DNA of 64,000 bases from Engraulis encrasicolus (lineage: Eukaryota; Chordata; Actinopteri; Clupeiformes; Engraulidae), in NCBI RefSeq assembly GCF_034702125.1, contig NW_026945665.1, forward strand, positions 605,001 through 669,000, in the 5' to 3' direction. Both the position numbers and the translations under genes were made by a program. A model generated the notes under the pieces. That model had not been told where the DNA came from. It saw only the letters and a list, made by a program, of their open reading frames with translations, and did no database searches. This document shows, in pieces, positions 1 to 12,129 of the stretch (position 1 is the first letter of the stretch; each line of letters opens with the position of its first letter).

Positions 1-157
1 TATTACTAAAGGCCCTGTGTGCTGTCATAGTGGTGTAGTACTATGGTAGTAATGTATTACTAAAGGCCCTGTGTATTGTCATAGTGGTGTAGTACTATGG
101 TAGTAATGTATTACTAAAGGCCCTGTGTGCTGTCATAGTGGTGTAGTACTATGGTAA
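1..157. repeat. 54-bp tandem repeat, array 1
   Basis: Almost three head-to-tail copies of a 54-bp unit that starts TATTACTAAAGGCCCTGTGT and contains CATAGTGGTGTAGTACTATGG. The array runs off the left edge. A second array of the same unit lies at 1220-1370. Each array is followed by a related stretch containing CAGCAGAGGGCG and then a (TG)n tract, so the larger block was itself duplicated. Confidence 0.95.
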
Positions 158-340
158 TTACGTTTTTTTTCAGTGACTATTACAATGTTCCAGTGGCAGG
201 CGGTGTCTGTTAAGGGCTCTGTATCACAGAAACACACAGCAGGCGTGGACCACTGATGTTCACATTTCACTGCAGTCCATGTCTGAGACAGCAGAGGGCG
301 CCAGAGACTCACACTTCTCTGCTAGTGGCTTTTCTGAGGC

Positions 341-396
341 TGTGTGTGTGTGTGTGCGCGTGCGTGCGTGTGCGTGTGTGTGTGAGCGTGAGTGTG
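341..396. repeat. (TG)n microsatellite, interrupted
   Basis: A TG-rich run with CG and AG interruptions. The short open frames here on both strands (Cys/Val or His/Thr-rich) come only from the dinucleotide repeat and are not genes. Confidence 0.9.
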
Positions 397-790
397 TTCA
401 TAAGTGCGTTCACACGTCTGTGTGTGATAGGGGTCTATAGGCCCCTGTATGTACAGTAGCAGTGGGTCGTGTGTTTGTTCTCGTCCACGTCTGTTCATTT
501 TACTGCTGTTACATATGTAATTATTTTCTCTGTCTTTCTCGTTTGTTTTATTATTTTGAGAAATATTGAAATACAAGGATATGATTTCAGATTTTCTCCC
601 TCATTTGTTAAATGTAACTGCTGTGGGGAGTTCTGTTTCATGGGATTTTCACGTTTTTTCCCCCTTTTTTTGTCTTAACTTTTAATTAGCTGATTTCAGT
701 TAAATTGTTCACTTCAATAAATATCCCATTTAGAACCTGAGCCATCTCAGTCCTGTTTTCTTGCATTGTGAAGCCATACCTAGCAGGCTA
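397..790. other. No gene seen; possible poly(A) signal
   Basis: AT-rich sequence without a convincing ORF. An AATAAA sits at about 717-722 in a T-rich context and could be a polyadenylation signal of a transcript entering from the left, but nothing upstream supports a coding exon. Confidence 0.4.
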
Positions 791-1188
791 TAGTGGTGTC
801 AACAATAATCGATTCGGCAATGCATCGCAATGCAGGGCATGGACAATTCAATTCAATGCATCAAGTTCCATAATCGATGCAGCATATTTTTTCAAGTTTC
901 CCAATTACTTCTGTGGATATTTCGGGGACGAATAAAATGTTAAATGAAATAAAATCACTTCAAAGCATTGGAAACTGCAAGCCTGATACAGAAAACAGCC
1001 AATAAAATGTTGCTCAGTATCTGACTACTTGTATTGCCTCATCATGACTGATGAAATATTTGTTTTGTTTTCAATAGAAATGTAATGCATTGCAATGCAT
1101 TGTAGAATTGAATTGAATCAAATCGAATCGCTACCTCCCAAATCGTAATCGAATCAAATCAGGAGGGCAGTGCCATTGCACACCACTA
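791..1188. mobile_element. hAT-type MITE (TAGTGGTG ends)
   Basis: Termini are TAGTGGTG and CACCACTA. The flanks GCAGGCTA (783-790) and GTAGGCTA (1189-1196) match at 7 of 8 bases, the target-duplication length typical of hAT elements. The interior is non-coding and rich in GAATCGAAT and AATCGATT motifs. Class by termini and duplication length only. Confidence 0.6.
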
Positions 1189-1219
1189 GTAGGCTATATC
1201 CTTGTTTAGATCCACAAGA

Positions 1220-1370
1220 GTGTAGTACTATGGTAGTAATGTATTACTAAAGACCCTGTGTACTGTCATAGTGGTGTAGTACTATGGTAGTAATGTATTA
1301 CTAAAGGCCCTGTGTACTGTCATAGTGGTGTAGTACTATGGTAGTAATGTATTACTAAAGGCCCTGTGTA
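1220..1370. repeat. 54-bp tandem repeat, array 2
   Basis: Just under three copies of the same 54-bp unit as at the left edge, same orientation. The block that follows (CAGCAGAGGGCGTCAGAGAC, then TG repeats) matches the block after array 1, so the whole unit was tandemly duplicated and the MITE at 791-1188 inserted between. Confidence 0.9.
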
Positions 1371-1532
1371 AAGGAGTCAGTTGTCCGTTGGTGGCTTGGT
1401 GTATGTTATGGCGAAACACACAGGCGACGACAACTGCTGTTCACGCTTTACTGCAGTTCATGTGTTAGACAGCAGAGGGCGTCAGAGACTCACACTTCCC
1501 CTCCATAGTGGCAGAGGCTGATGTGATAGGGA

Positions 1533-2257
<725 letters not shown>

Positions 2258-2547
2258 AGTGTTACGGCTGCATGTATGTCTCGTTGCCTTGCTCTCTGTT
2301 CCTCCAATAGGCTGAAGCAAACACAAGGAGTGGCCTAACAAGATGCACCTGTGCCTCCAAACAAGACTGGCTTAAAAGGCTCCCTAATCTTCAGCTCTTC
2401 AGAGGCTCTCTTACAGAGATGATGATGACTGTTCCCTCTCCAGCCATGGGATTGGGACCATGTACGATTTGGTTCTTTGGTAGCCCCATAGTAGTCACGT
2501 GACGCCATCCTATGCACTCCACCCAATGATTTTGGCTCCGCACATCG

Positions 2548-2842
2548 TCTGGCAAAAGCCTCGAGCTCGGTTCTCTCAGTGTTTAGCCAATCAGCAAACA
2601 GTTGAGAGTGATGATGCGGAACTCACCCGCGAGCTCCGTTACTGATTGGTTAAGGTAACTATATTCATACTTTCGTTTTGTTATTTCTTTGCTTTTGCGA
2701 CGCTATATCGTAATAGGCGTGCTAATAAAGCACAATATGGGTTTTAATTTGAGTTTGGAACTCCAATTAGTTTAAGAGATAGAGTAAGATCAGACCATCT
2801 ACCACCTTCCACGGAGACGGATTCCTCATGGCTTTTGCCAGA
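2548..2842. mobile_element. Inverted-terminal-repeat element, ~295 bp
   Basis: TCTGGCAAAAGCC at the left end is matched by GGCTTTTGCCAGA at the right end. The interior is non-coding. The direct repeat TAGCCCCATAG lies at about 2481 and again at about 2881, outside the inverted ends; it may be a target duplication of a slightly larger element. 2258-2547 and 2843-3097 otherwise show no gene. Confidence 0.45.
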
Positions 2843-3097
2843 CTGATTGACGGAGTCAAGAGTCGGCTTTTCACCCAGGCTAGCCCCATAGGGCCATGCC
2901 ATGTGTTGGGGCGTAACAGTGTGTGTGTGTGTCTTTCTCTCAATGAGAACCAGGGGAGTGGTAGTAAATGATAGAAAGAAAAGAATAGTAACAGCCTTAA
3001 AGACTCAGTTCAGAAAGTTACCCCAGTTGTAGCACTACACAGTGGGACTGGAACTGATAACCTACTGTAGTGAATATATGCCACCCCACCATCCCTA

Positions 3098-3447
3098 TTA
3101 AAGGGGTATGCCACTATTTTGGGGCTTATTACAGTTAAAATCGTTGGCTGGGGTTTATAAAGGTGGTAAAGTGTCTTATTTTTCACGTTAAGCGTTGTCT
3201 TGCTTTAAGACAAGTTAAAAGAGGGAATATGTCGCTAAGCTAGTGAAAGTCAATGTATCCGTGTAGCATTGTAGCATGCTACATGGATACATTGACTCTC
3301 ACTAGCTTAGCGACATATTCCCTCTTTTAACTTGTCTTAAAGCAAGACAACGCTTAACATGAAAAATAAGACACTTTACCACCTTTATAAACCCTGCCCA
3401 ACGATTTTAACTGTAATAAGCCCCAGAATAGTGGCATACCCCTTTAA
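3098..3447. mobile_element. Foldback MITE with TTAA ends
   Basis: The left half (TTAAAGGGGTATGCCACTAT) is repeated as reverse complement at the right end (GTGGCATACCCCTTTAA). The two arms of about 165 bp pair almost completely around a centre near 3270. No coding. Its right-hand TTAA is also the left-hand TTAA of the next element. Confidence 0.85.
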
Positions 3448-3859
3448 AGTAGCACTCCTGCCAATTTCAATATGCTGTTGTATTGCTCACGCTACCCTTG
3501 ACTTGTCAGTACCCGGTGACGCCTCAGTTTTTGGCCATCCCTTTCCGCGATATGAGCTATTCTAATGGGGGCAACTTTTGTTTACATTTTCAAAAAAATG
3601 AGCATAGGCCTACTCCAAATATTTTCCCAAAAGGTATCGCTGTTTGCTAGCTGTCTGCTGATGTTGCATAACCTTTTGGGTGTTTTTGGGAATAAATAAA
3701 AATGTTTTTTTGAAATGTAAACAAAAGTTGCCCCCATTAGAATAGCTCATATCTCGGAAAAGGGTGAGCCAAAAACTGTGGCGTCACCGGGTACTGGCAC
3801 GTCGAGGGTAGTGTGAGCAATACAACAGCTTATTGAAATTCACAGAAGTTCCCCTTTAA
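3444..3859. mobile_element. Foldback MITE, second TTAA family
   Basis: Arms of about 140 bp (e.g. TATTGCTCACGCTACCCTTG on the left, reverse-complemented near 3800-3830) flank a ~120 bp centre. A second copy is at 11114-11536. The pair of MITEs sits inside the tandem array: the array unit AACTGATAACCTACTGTAGT occurs both before 3098 and after 3859. Confidence 0.85.
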
Positions 3860-4235
3860 CTGATAACCTACTGTAGTGAATATATGCCACCCCACCATCC
3901 CTATTGAACTGATAACCTACTGGTGATATTCCACCATCCCCATGGAACTGATAACCTACTGTAGTGAATATAGGCCACCCCGCCATCCCTATTGAACTGA
4001 TAACCTACTGGTGATATACCACCCCAATATCCCCATTGAACTGATAACCTACTGGTGATATGCCACCATCTCCATGGAACTGATAACCTACTGGTGATAT
4101 TCCACCATCCCCATGGAACTGATAACCTACTGGTGATATTCCACCATCCCCATGGAACTGATAACCTACTGGTGATATTCCACCATCCCCATGGAACTGA
4201 TAACCTACTGGTGATATTCCACCATCTCCATGGGA
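3860..4235. repeat. 39-bp tandem repeat array
   Basis: Tandem copies of a 39-bp unit containing AACTGATAACCTACTGGTGA and TTCCACCATCCCCATGG, with longer variant units (GTAGTGAATATAGGCCACCC) at the left. 39 is a multiple of three, so frames stay open on both strands; these are not genes. Related copies: 3045-3097, 4697-4737 and 8305-8385. Confidence 0.9.
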
Positions 4236-4696
4236 CTAATAATAATAATAATAATAATAATAATACATCAAATTTGTATAGCGCTTTTCTAAATACCCAA
4301 AGACGCTTTACAGAACATGTAACATAAAACAAAAACATGAACAGACATTCAAAGACATACAGAGACTAAAACACATCACAACTGCAATGGAAAGGTTTTT
4401 TTTGTCCATAAATCATAACGGTATGGAGCGCACACATTAGTGGAGAAATATGGAAGCCCACGACGGGGGCGGCGATGAAAAGTCTATGTCGGGGTACGAA
4501 AATCCAAAGCTTCCCGTCGTGGGGGGTGAGCTCGGCTGAAGGAGGCAGCCGAACAAGCCAGTGAAGTTCTATGGACGGAGCCGCGGAGATGCCGGTAGAA
4601 GGGGGCATCTGAGCACGCCATGTCACCAACGACGAGCACGACGCGGGCATGGACACCGAGTCCAGCCACGCTGGATCGACAACAGTCTGGACTTCC
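4236..4696. mobile_element. Insertion within the 39-bp array
   Basis: Begins with (TAA)n at 4237-4264, followed by a GTATAGCGCTTTTCTAAATA segment, then a GC-rich stretch (4440-4690). The 39-bp array resumes at 4697, so this ~460 bp arrived by insertion. Looks like a short retroelement; not recognised. No coding frame I would defend. Confidence 0.5.
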
Positions 4697-4737
4697 TGGA
4701 TACTGATAACCTACTGGTGATATTCCACCATCCCCAA

Positions 4738-5610
4738 ATTTAATTCCTGGACGGCTCATACGGCGATACTCATAGGCCACTTGCAATCAATAACCTGGTA
4801 ATTCGGGGCTGAAGTAATTTGGACTCACAACACATAGGTCAACTTAATCTTATTGCGCGCCGCGAGAACAAAACGTCCAGGAGGACTCCGGTTTAGACCT
4901 TCAGTGGGCTACATAACACGGGAAGTAGAGCTAAGCCCAAGTCAGGAGTTTGGGAAACGAAGCAAACTTATTCTCATAAAGTCACACAGTAAGCCTAAAC
5001 ACACACCAGCATTAATATAGACCACTTTATTTAAATTTAACTCCGTTGCAGATAGCATTTGATCCCACTCACAATAGTGTTCAGTTTAGCCTACTTTCCC
5101 CCAACTTTTTATAGGCCTAACCAGTGTTGGGCAAGTTACTCAAAAACAGTAATGCATTACTGATTACTTGTTACTGTCTTTTCAAAATAATCCCTTACAC
5201 TACTATATTACCATATTTAAAATGTAGGGCCTTACACTACTTTTGCATTACTTTAGTTACTCTCACCAAAAGAACTGCAAGCCTAAATATGGATCTGGCA
5301 ATTTATTACAGTGTAAATCAAGCTCATGAGTCATGACTTTTTCACCTCCCATCCAGGAGGTATTTTTGGCAGCATGCAGACTAAAACCTATTCGGGAATA
5401 GCTTCTTTCTGATCCACCACACTGAATATCACTAAAATCCAGGTCATTTTAATGCATTGTAACTTATTTTAGTTATTTTGTAACTAAGTAAATATTACAT
5501 ATTTTGCCCTGTAATGTCTTACATTACTGCATTACAGCAAAAAGTAATGCATTACAGCAATTAATTACTTTTGTAATGCATTACTGCCCAACAGTAGCCT
5601 ACCTATAACA
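4738..5610. repeat. Direct repeat R1, copy 1
   Basis: Shares TGGTAATTCGGGGCTGAAGT and the following ~800 bp with 10583-11965, same strand. The 3' part (5122-5595) is a hAT-type MITE of the widespread CAGTGTTGGG family: its ends are CAGTGTTGGGCAAGTTAC and GTAATGCATTACTGCCCAAC. Non-coding. Confidence 0.85.
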
Positions 5611-5808
5611 GCAGAGGGCTCTCAACAGTATAGTCACATTTCTGGAGACTTTTAAGCACATCTTTTCATGGGACAACATTAAAGTAATTTAACTTTGACA
5701 CAATGAACAGCGTACAACTTATATAGCCGCTTCAATGTATTGTTCACTCAAAATCATTTGAAATACAGCCCAACGTCTCAAAATGCACCCCATTAAGGGG
5801 ATCGTGAC

Positions 5809-5896
5809 TAGCCTGGCTCTCGCGAGACCCCTAGTGCTTCGTGCATCTTCGTTACACTTCGTGAGATGAAAATCCATCTGCGTGAGAACCAGGTTA
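5809..5896. mobile_element. Micro-MITE, 88 bp
   Basis: A short palindromic element with ends TAGCCTGGCTCTCGC and GAGAACCAGGTTA, flanked on both sides by the exact 9-bp direct repeat GATCGTGAC (5800-5808 and 5897-5905). Confidence 0.75.
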
Positions 5897-5979
5897 GATC
5901 GTGACCTGCTTCAGTCTTCAAAGTACATGCATATTTCTTTTGGTGAAATTCATCTTTCCAATATTTCCAACTGTCTGTG

Positions 5980-6780
5980 AACCATGTCTTTACTTTGTCA
6001 CTGATGAGACCAAGATTAACAATTTTGCTTTAAACGGTGTTAAGTATGTGTGATGGTCAGGGGCGCAGATAGCTTTTAAAAACTGAGGGGGAACATTTTC
6101 ACAACCAACCGTCCGTCAGACTGGGAGGAGGGGTGGGATTATTATTATACATTGAATATATATTTTTTTATTGTTAGTGGCATATTCATCTTCAGCTAAA
6201 TAATTTTATTTGCTTTAGTAGGTCTACTACTACATGAACCATTTTTAAATCTTGATTTAAAGAATATATATTTTTAACAAATGTGTAAACTGCTCCAGCT
6301 TTACAGATTCTACTCAGAATGTGCACGAGTCTCCCTCCCACCAAGACTCACCCGCCCCAGCGCACGCTTCTAAACACACCTCTCCCATCCCATCAGCAGG
6401 TGCTACTTTCCCAACCAATTCAACCTTTAAACAGGACAACCGTGTCAACAAATTTCACGTTGCACTACTAATGTAGGCCTACAGCAGGCTATGCAACACT
6501 GTGTGATTTATTACTGTAGAAATTTTAAGACGACCTATTGCATGTAAAACACAACTTCAATCCATGCACGGTTTTGGGGCGTGTGATATTGGGGTCTCCC
6601 CCAGATTAGACATTTTTGATAAAATAACAACTTTGCTTTAAACAGTGTCAAGTATGTGTGGTGGTAAAAAGTGACAAAGAAAAGTCTCTCATCTGTGAAA
6701 TGCAGCATGGTAGTGGGGCTGACATGGTTTGGGACTGCATGAATGCCGTCAACAAAGCTGAATCTCACCTTTAAAAAAAA
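5980..6780 (+). mobile_element. Tc1/mariner-like transposase remnants
   Basis: Two decayed pieces. Near 5995-6060 a translation reads like the family's TDETK.N.F motif. Near 6700-6745 a frame reads HGSGADMVWDCMNA, close to the H.GGSVMVWGC motif of Tc1 transposases. Stops and frameshifts are present, and a mostly non-coding stretch (6065-6600) lies between. A dead copy; family-level assignment only. Confidence 0.5.
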
Positions 6781-6874
6781 CCTTGCCTGTCAACATGTAC
6801 TTTGACCACTGAAGTAGTTGGGATTTTAGTCGGGCTGGACTGGGATTAAAAAAAAAATACTGTAACCATGCCCC

Positions 6875-6955
6875 TGAGAGAATCTCTTAAGCGTCCTTGG
6901 GTGTTTTGAAAGGCGCTATATAAAACGAAAGAATTATTATTATTATTATTAATAA
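6875..6955 (+). mobile_element. L2-type LINE/SINE 3' tail
   Basis: CCTTGGGTGTTTTGAAAGGC, then GCTATATAAA and (ATT)n: the typical 3' end of L2-clade LINEs and the SINEs that share their tail. The same tail ends the LINE at 12130-13045. Confidence 0.65.
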
Positions 6956-7109
6956 CATTTTCTTCTGTAGGCCTATATGTATACCTGAATGTTAATTGAC
7001 TTATGCTAGGCCCAGCCACTATGGACCTTACACATCTAAGAATCCTGGTCCTAACCTACGTTGACCTTATGACTCTACAATCTCTATCTATCTCTTCTTC
7101 CTCTGCCTT

Positions 7110-7255
7110 CCTGCTATTTCTGCCTCTCCTCTATACCTCTCCTTTTAAATCCATCTCTAACAATGTTTTTTTCCCCATTTGTTAAGCACTTTGAGTTACA
7201 TGCCTTGTATGACACAGTGCTATACAAACAATTATTATTATTATTATTATTATTT

Positions 7256-7320
<65 letters not shown>
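7110..7320 (+). mobile_element. LINE/SINE tail with (ATT)n
   Basis: GCACTTTGAGTTACATGCCT, then TGCTATACAAA and a long (ATT)n tract (7229-7320), as in L2-like tails. 7321-7939 downstream holds no gene I can support; short minus-strand frames there look like chance. Confidence 0.55.
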
Positions 7321-7939
7321 GATTCAGTAGGTCTTTAAAAAAACAAACAACAAAAAGCATGTTAAGCTATGGGCCACGCTGAGTGAGGAGGTGAGCCGCA
7401 TGTGTGTTTATAATTTCGGACAAGTTCAATGACACGCACGCGCCATTCCAATTTGTGTTTCAGAATTTACAAAACAAAAGGATTCATTTCTTCAAAAATG
7501 TACAACAAAATTGAACAAAAACGATTAAAATGCTTTCAAAATGGAAAAAAGTAGGCTATTTACTTATAATTGTATATCTGAAGTCCTACAACTGAGATCA
7601 GAAAATGGAAGACTTAATGACCAAAAAACGCATGGCCTTGTCTCTTGATCATGCCCATGTTTCACTCTAGGCAGTGGGCACCATGTATTTTTTTCATATT
7701 CTTCATCTCCAACACCATACAGTTTTGATGCTATCAGTTTTAAAATGATTGATCTTGGGATCATGACATGACATGACATGAGAGTATGAGTCCCATTAAC
7801 CTTCATTTTTGAAGGGGCGGATCTAGGGGCAGGGCCACAGGGGCCGTTTATGTTCGGTAGGCGAAAATTGTGATAATCTACCCTTTCTGTGTTCATTAAA
7901 TGGTCGATCTTCCTTTAGTGCAATGTAATTTCATTTGGG

Positions 7940-8150
7940 AGGGTTGTAGCTCATTTGAGTCCTGAGGTTGAGAATAAATGAGTAGTAGCGCTGTAGATGG
8001 CGGTAGCACACTTCTCGTGGAAACACCTCAAAAATAGAAGACGAAGAAGGAGACAACGCCCCCTAAGAGACAGTCTATAAGATTTTGACCCCCTTAGGAG
8101 ACCCAAACTGAGCACAATCTTTTGCATTGGGTGGGCATGTTTTGAATCCT
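7940..8150. repeat. Dispersed repeat R3, inverted partner at 12310-12510
   Basis: GTCCTGAGGTTGAGAAT, AGCGCTGTAGATGGCGGTAG and CTTAGGAGACCCAA occur here and, as reverse complement, at 12310-12510, where the copy interrupts a LINE. So R3 is mobile. No coding region or clear termini seen. Confidence 0.7.
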
Positions 8151-8304
8151 CTTTATTACTACCGGTAATCCAACCTCTTTGGCTAAACCCTCCGAGGCAG
8201 TGTGCTCCTTACTGGTTGTTGTCAGTTGCTGCAATTTGTTTTTATAACAGAAGAGGGAGCCAGAGACTCACACTTTACCACTGCCATAGAGGCCTGTTTC
8301 TGGC

Positions 8305-8385
8305 AGAGACTGATGACCTACTGGTCATATGCTACTCCACCATGGAATTGATAACCCTCTGTTCATATCACACCCCACACATGGC
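8305..8385 (+). repeat. Diverged copy of the 39-bp unit
   Basis: ACTGATGACCTACTGGTCAT and later TGATAACC follow a block (8225-8290) with AGAGACTCACACTTTACCAC, the same combination as near 300-330 and 1485-1520. It is a third copy of the left-end satellite block. Confidence 0.5.
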
Positions 8386-8473
8386 AATAAAGTGTTATCC
8401 AAGGAAAAGGGGGAGGGGGGATAAATCACTGGACACTACTCTCCTTTGCTGAAAGTTCATAAGGTGAACAATG

Positions 8474-8494
8474 TGTTTCGCTGTCACTTCATCA
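8474..8494 (-). other. Hammerhead-like core motif (weak)
   Basis: On the minus strand: CTGATGA, eight bases, then CGAAAC. These are the two conserved core strings of hammerhead ribozymes as found in Penelope-like retroelements. The intervening stem would be only two weak pairs and I cannot identify stem III, so this may be a fossil or chance. Flanks 8386-8470 and 8495-9147 hold no gene. Confidence 0.25.
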
Positions 8495-9147
8495 GGTTCT
8501 CTCTTTATGAACTCAAACCTCCCACTTCCTGGGCCCGGATCAACTGACCCCTTTACCATTTTCCAAACAGCATGGTCAACCCGCCTCCCTAGGTTGGCTA
8601 CTGGTTGACTGCCTGGTGTCTGACAAAGTGGATTGAGTTCTCGATTTTTTTTGGGAGATCAGAAATGTAACATATGCATGTTTACGTTGTGCCCCCACCA
8701 AGTCAATGCAATGTATGTGCCTTAAATATTGAGTGCGCCCCTGGCGGCCCGGTGTATTTTACCAGTTAATAAATCATTTAGATTCCGATCAGTGATCGCT
8801 CCGTTTAATGTTTGTTTATTTGGACACTTATATGTCAATAGACACAACAGAACATTACAAGAAACATACAATGTATTTACATTGCTCTTGGCCTGACTAG
8901 GAGGACATGGCTTGGCTGACTGCTATGTTGTATTTAAAGCATGAAGGCTGGACACTGTTGCTGAGCTTGGGCTGATGACTTGTGACCATCCAGCTTCCTC
9001 TTGATCACATTCCAGAGGTTTTCAGGTTGGTTCGGGCCTGGAGTTTGGGCTGACTGACCATGTCAGGGTATTGATCTGGTGGTCCTCCATCCACACCTTG
9101 GTTGGCCAAGCTGAGTGACTGGTGCATTGTCCCTCTCTAAAATTGTT

Positions 9148-9347
9148 CCTCTGCGTTCAGGAGTGTTGTCAGAAAATTAGGAAACAAGTTTTGGCGCAAG
9201 GTAACTTTGTATGTGGGAACAGCAAGGCTGAAATCGGTCAGATGTTGCAGATCGTTGCAAATTATGCGTCTCTGAGGTCACATACAAAGTTACCTTGGGC
9301 CAAAACATGATTCCTTCTGTTTTGACAATGCAACTGAACGCTGAGGA
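9148..9347. mobile_element. Foldback element, ~200 bp
   Basis: Arms of about 69 bp (left CAAGGTAACTTTGTATGTG, right CACATACAAAGTTACCTTG and outward) flank a 63-bp loop. Non-coding. Confidence 0.8.
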
Positions 9348-9687
9348 CAGTTTTGTTTAAGAGAAGGACAAAGTGTTTCATGTCTACAAACGTACATAAT
9401 GTAGCCTATTTATTTATGTATTTATTTATTTATTTGGGCTGTGGTGGTGAAGCACTGATGGCATTTTATCTTAAAATTTATATTTACAGTATTTAGAAAA
9501 AGAAATACTAATTTGCTTCATATTAATGACCATATCAGCATGTGTAGGTGAATAGGCTATGTTGTCTATCCATGCCATACCTTGTGGAGTAAGGCTCATG
9601 ATGTAGGGGAATAAATAGGCCTGAATATAGGCTACCATGTAAGGTGGTATGTACGGAAGTCAAATGTAAGTGAATGGGGTGTGCACA

Positions 9688-9725
<38 letters not shown>

Positions 9726-10582
9726 GGGGGGTGTTGCACATCAGTGTCAGATACACCTTCTACCGCTTGGATTTATTAGCTGGTGGTAACCCCAGCCACA
9801 ATCCGTTTTTAAATTGTGCATTCAAAATATAGTGGCTTGAACCTTTTTTTAAAAAGTTAAGGCGTACTTTATACTTTATATACTTTAAGTAGGTTTTGGT
9901 CCAAATCTATAGTCCTACTTTTTCACTTTTACTTGATTAAAAAGGTCAAGATACTTCAACCTTTTAAGTAGGCTTAACAAATATGTGCAAATCCGACAGC
10001 ATTCCAAAGACACGATGGCGAAAGAGGCCATTACGCACGACACAGGCGGAGAGGGTGTGGATTCTGATAGACAAGAAATGCAGTTCATTATCCATCCTCC
10101 CTTCCTCGCGTTGTGCCCTGTGTCCTCATGCTTCACTGACGCCCCGTGTCCGTGGAGAAAGCAATTAAAAGTTTAGCCGCTGTCAGGCTGCAACAACTTT
10201 TGCAACAACTTTCCCCAGCTCAACATCCCGATTGAAAATGAGAAATGCCATTTTGTGATTTTGAGAGGTACTGAATAAACCCTCTATAGCCTAGTCGGCA
10301 TCATGCCCCCGTGCCTCCCAGGACGAGGGCACAAACGCACGGAGTGTAGACTACGAGAGGTAAGGCTTCTTGTTGGCGTGAGCGCTACATGTTTTCCACT
10401 TTCCCTGAACTCCGTTTGCCCTCCTCTGGCGCGGTCATGATTCCTTGCCACTGCTCTCTAAACCATCTGTACACGCGTCTCCACGGTCCTTCTGACACGT
10501 GTTGGAGTTGGCTATATTGTGTAGAGATCTACTGTGCCGCCCTGTTCAATCAAGAACGCGCATTGCCCCGACAGAAACCGAA
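9348..10582. other. No gene seen; (TG)n at 9692-9721
   Basis: Contains a TATT-rich tract (9405-9436), a TG microsatellite and GC-richer sequence at 10000-10580 with short overlapping frames in several phases. None has a recognisable domain or flanking splice sites. Confidence 0.4.
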
Positions 10583-11965
10583 AGTAATTTCATTCCTGGA
10601 GGGCTGTGGCGTCCGTTATTTTCTTATTTTGGTACGTACTCTGATTTTGTTGCATTTATAACACTCATAAGCTACTTGTAATCAGCGGCGTCGAGAGACC
10701 TGGTAATTCGGGGCTGAAGTAATTTGGACTCACAACACATAGGTCAACTTAATCTTATTTTAGCACAGTTGCGCGCCGCGAGAACAAAACGTCCAGGAGG
10801 ACTTCGGTTTAGACCTACAGTAGGCTACATAACACGGGAAGTAGAGCCAGGTCAATAGTCAGGAGTTTGGGAAACGAAGCTAGGCTACTTTATAACAAAC
10901 TTATTCTCATAAAGTCACACAGTAAGCCTAAACACACACCAGCATTAATATAGACCACTTTATTTAAATTTAACTCCGTTTCAGATAACATTTGATCCCA
11001 CTCACAATAGTGTTCAGTTTAGCCTACTTTCCCCCAACTTTTTATAGGCCTAACCAGTGTTGGGCAAGTTTATCAAAAACTGTAAGGCATTACTGATTAC
11101 ATGTTATTGTCTTTTAAAGGACCAGTTGAGTCAATTTCAACATGCAGTTGTAATGCTCACACTACCTTGGACTTGTCAGTACCTGAGTTTTTTTTTTCTT
11201 TTTCTTCGTCAGCCTTTTCCAAGATCTTGGTCATTGTAATGGAGGCAGGGCTTTGTTTACATTTCAAAAAAACATTTTATTTATTCCCAAAAAGATCCGA
11301 AAGGTTATACAACATCAGCAGACAACTAGCAAACAGTGTTACCTTTTGGGAAAATATTTGGAGTAGGCCTATGTTGATATTTTCAAAAATGTAAACAAAC
11401 GCTGCCCCATTAGAATAGCTCAATCTCAGAAAGGGTTTAGCCGGAAAATGTGATGTGGAATCACCGAGTACTGACAAGTCAAGGGTAGCGTGAGCAATAC
11501 AACAGCATATTGAAATTGACTGAACTGGTCCTTTAACTGTCAGAATAATCCCTTACACTACAGTAGGCGATTGCTATATTTAAAACATAAGGCATTACAC
11601 TACTGTTACATTACTTTAGTTTCTCTTGCCAAAAGAACTGTAAGCCTAAATATGGATCTGCCAATTTATTATAGTGTAAATCAAGCTCACGAGTCATGAC
11701 TTTTTCACCTCCCATCCAGGAGGTATTTTTGGCAGCTTTCAGACTAAAAACTATTCGGGAATAGCTTCTTTCTGACCCACCACACTGAATACCACTAAAA
11801 TCCAGCTCATTGTAATGCATTGTAACTGTAGTGATTTCGCATTGTAACTAAGTAGATATTACAGGTTTTTGCCCTGTAATGTCTTACATTGCTGCATTAG
11901 GTACAGCAGAATGTAATGCATTACAGTAATTAATTAGCCTACTTTTGTAATGCCCAACAGTGCCT
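10583..11965. repeat. Direct repeat R1, copy 2
   Basis: Second copy of the 4738-5610 block, same strand. It is longer because the TTAA foldback MITE 11114-11536 inserted into its CAGTGTTGGG hAT-type MITE (11055-11961). Copy 1 lacks the insertion and so gives the empty site. Confidence 0.85.
11114..11536. mobile_element. Foldback MITE, same family as 3444-3859
   Basis: Ends TTAAAGGACCAGTTGAGTC and its reverse complement. The arms share TGTAATGCTCACACTACC and ACTTGTCAGTAC with the copy at 3444-3859. Non-coding. Confidence 0.85.
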
Positions 11966-12129
11966 ATAACAATCTCACAATTTGATATTAGCCTAACTGT
12001 TGTTTAGACCTACATTAAATATAACCACATGCAGATTTTTTTTCACTCTTCACAGTGTTGTAAATACTCTATCTGGACTTCAATGAAGGAAATAATGAAG
12101 TCCTTTTTTTCAGTAGGCTACACTTTAAC

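Noticed and set aside
3901..4338. 145- and 90-codon frames over the 39-bp array
   Set aside because: The repeat period is a multiple of three without stops in those frames; no start context, domain or splice sites.
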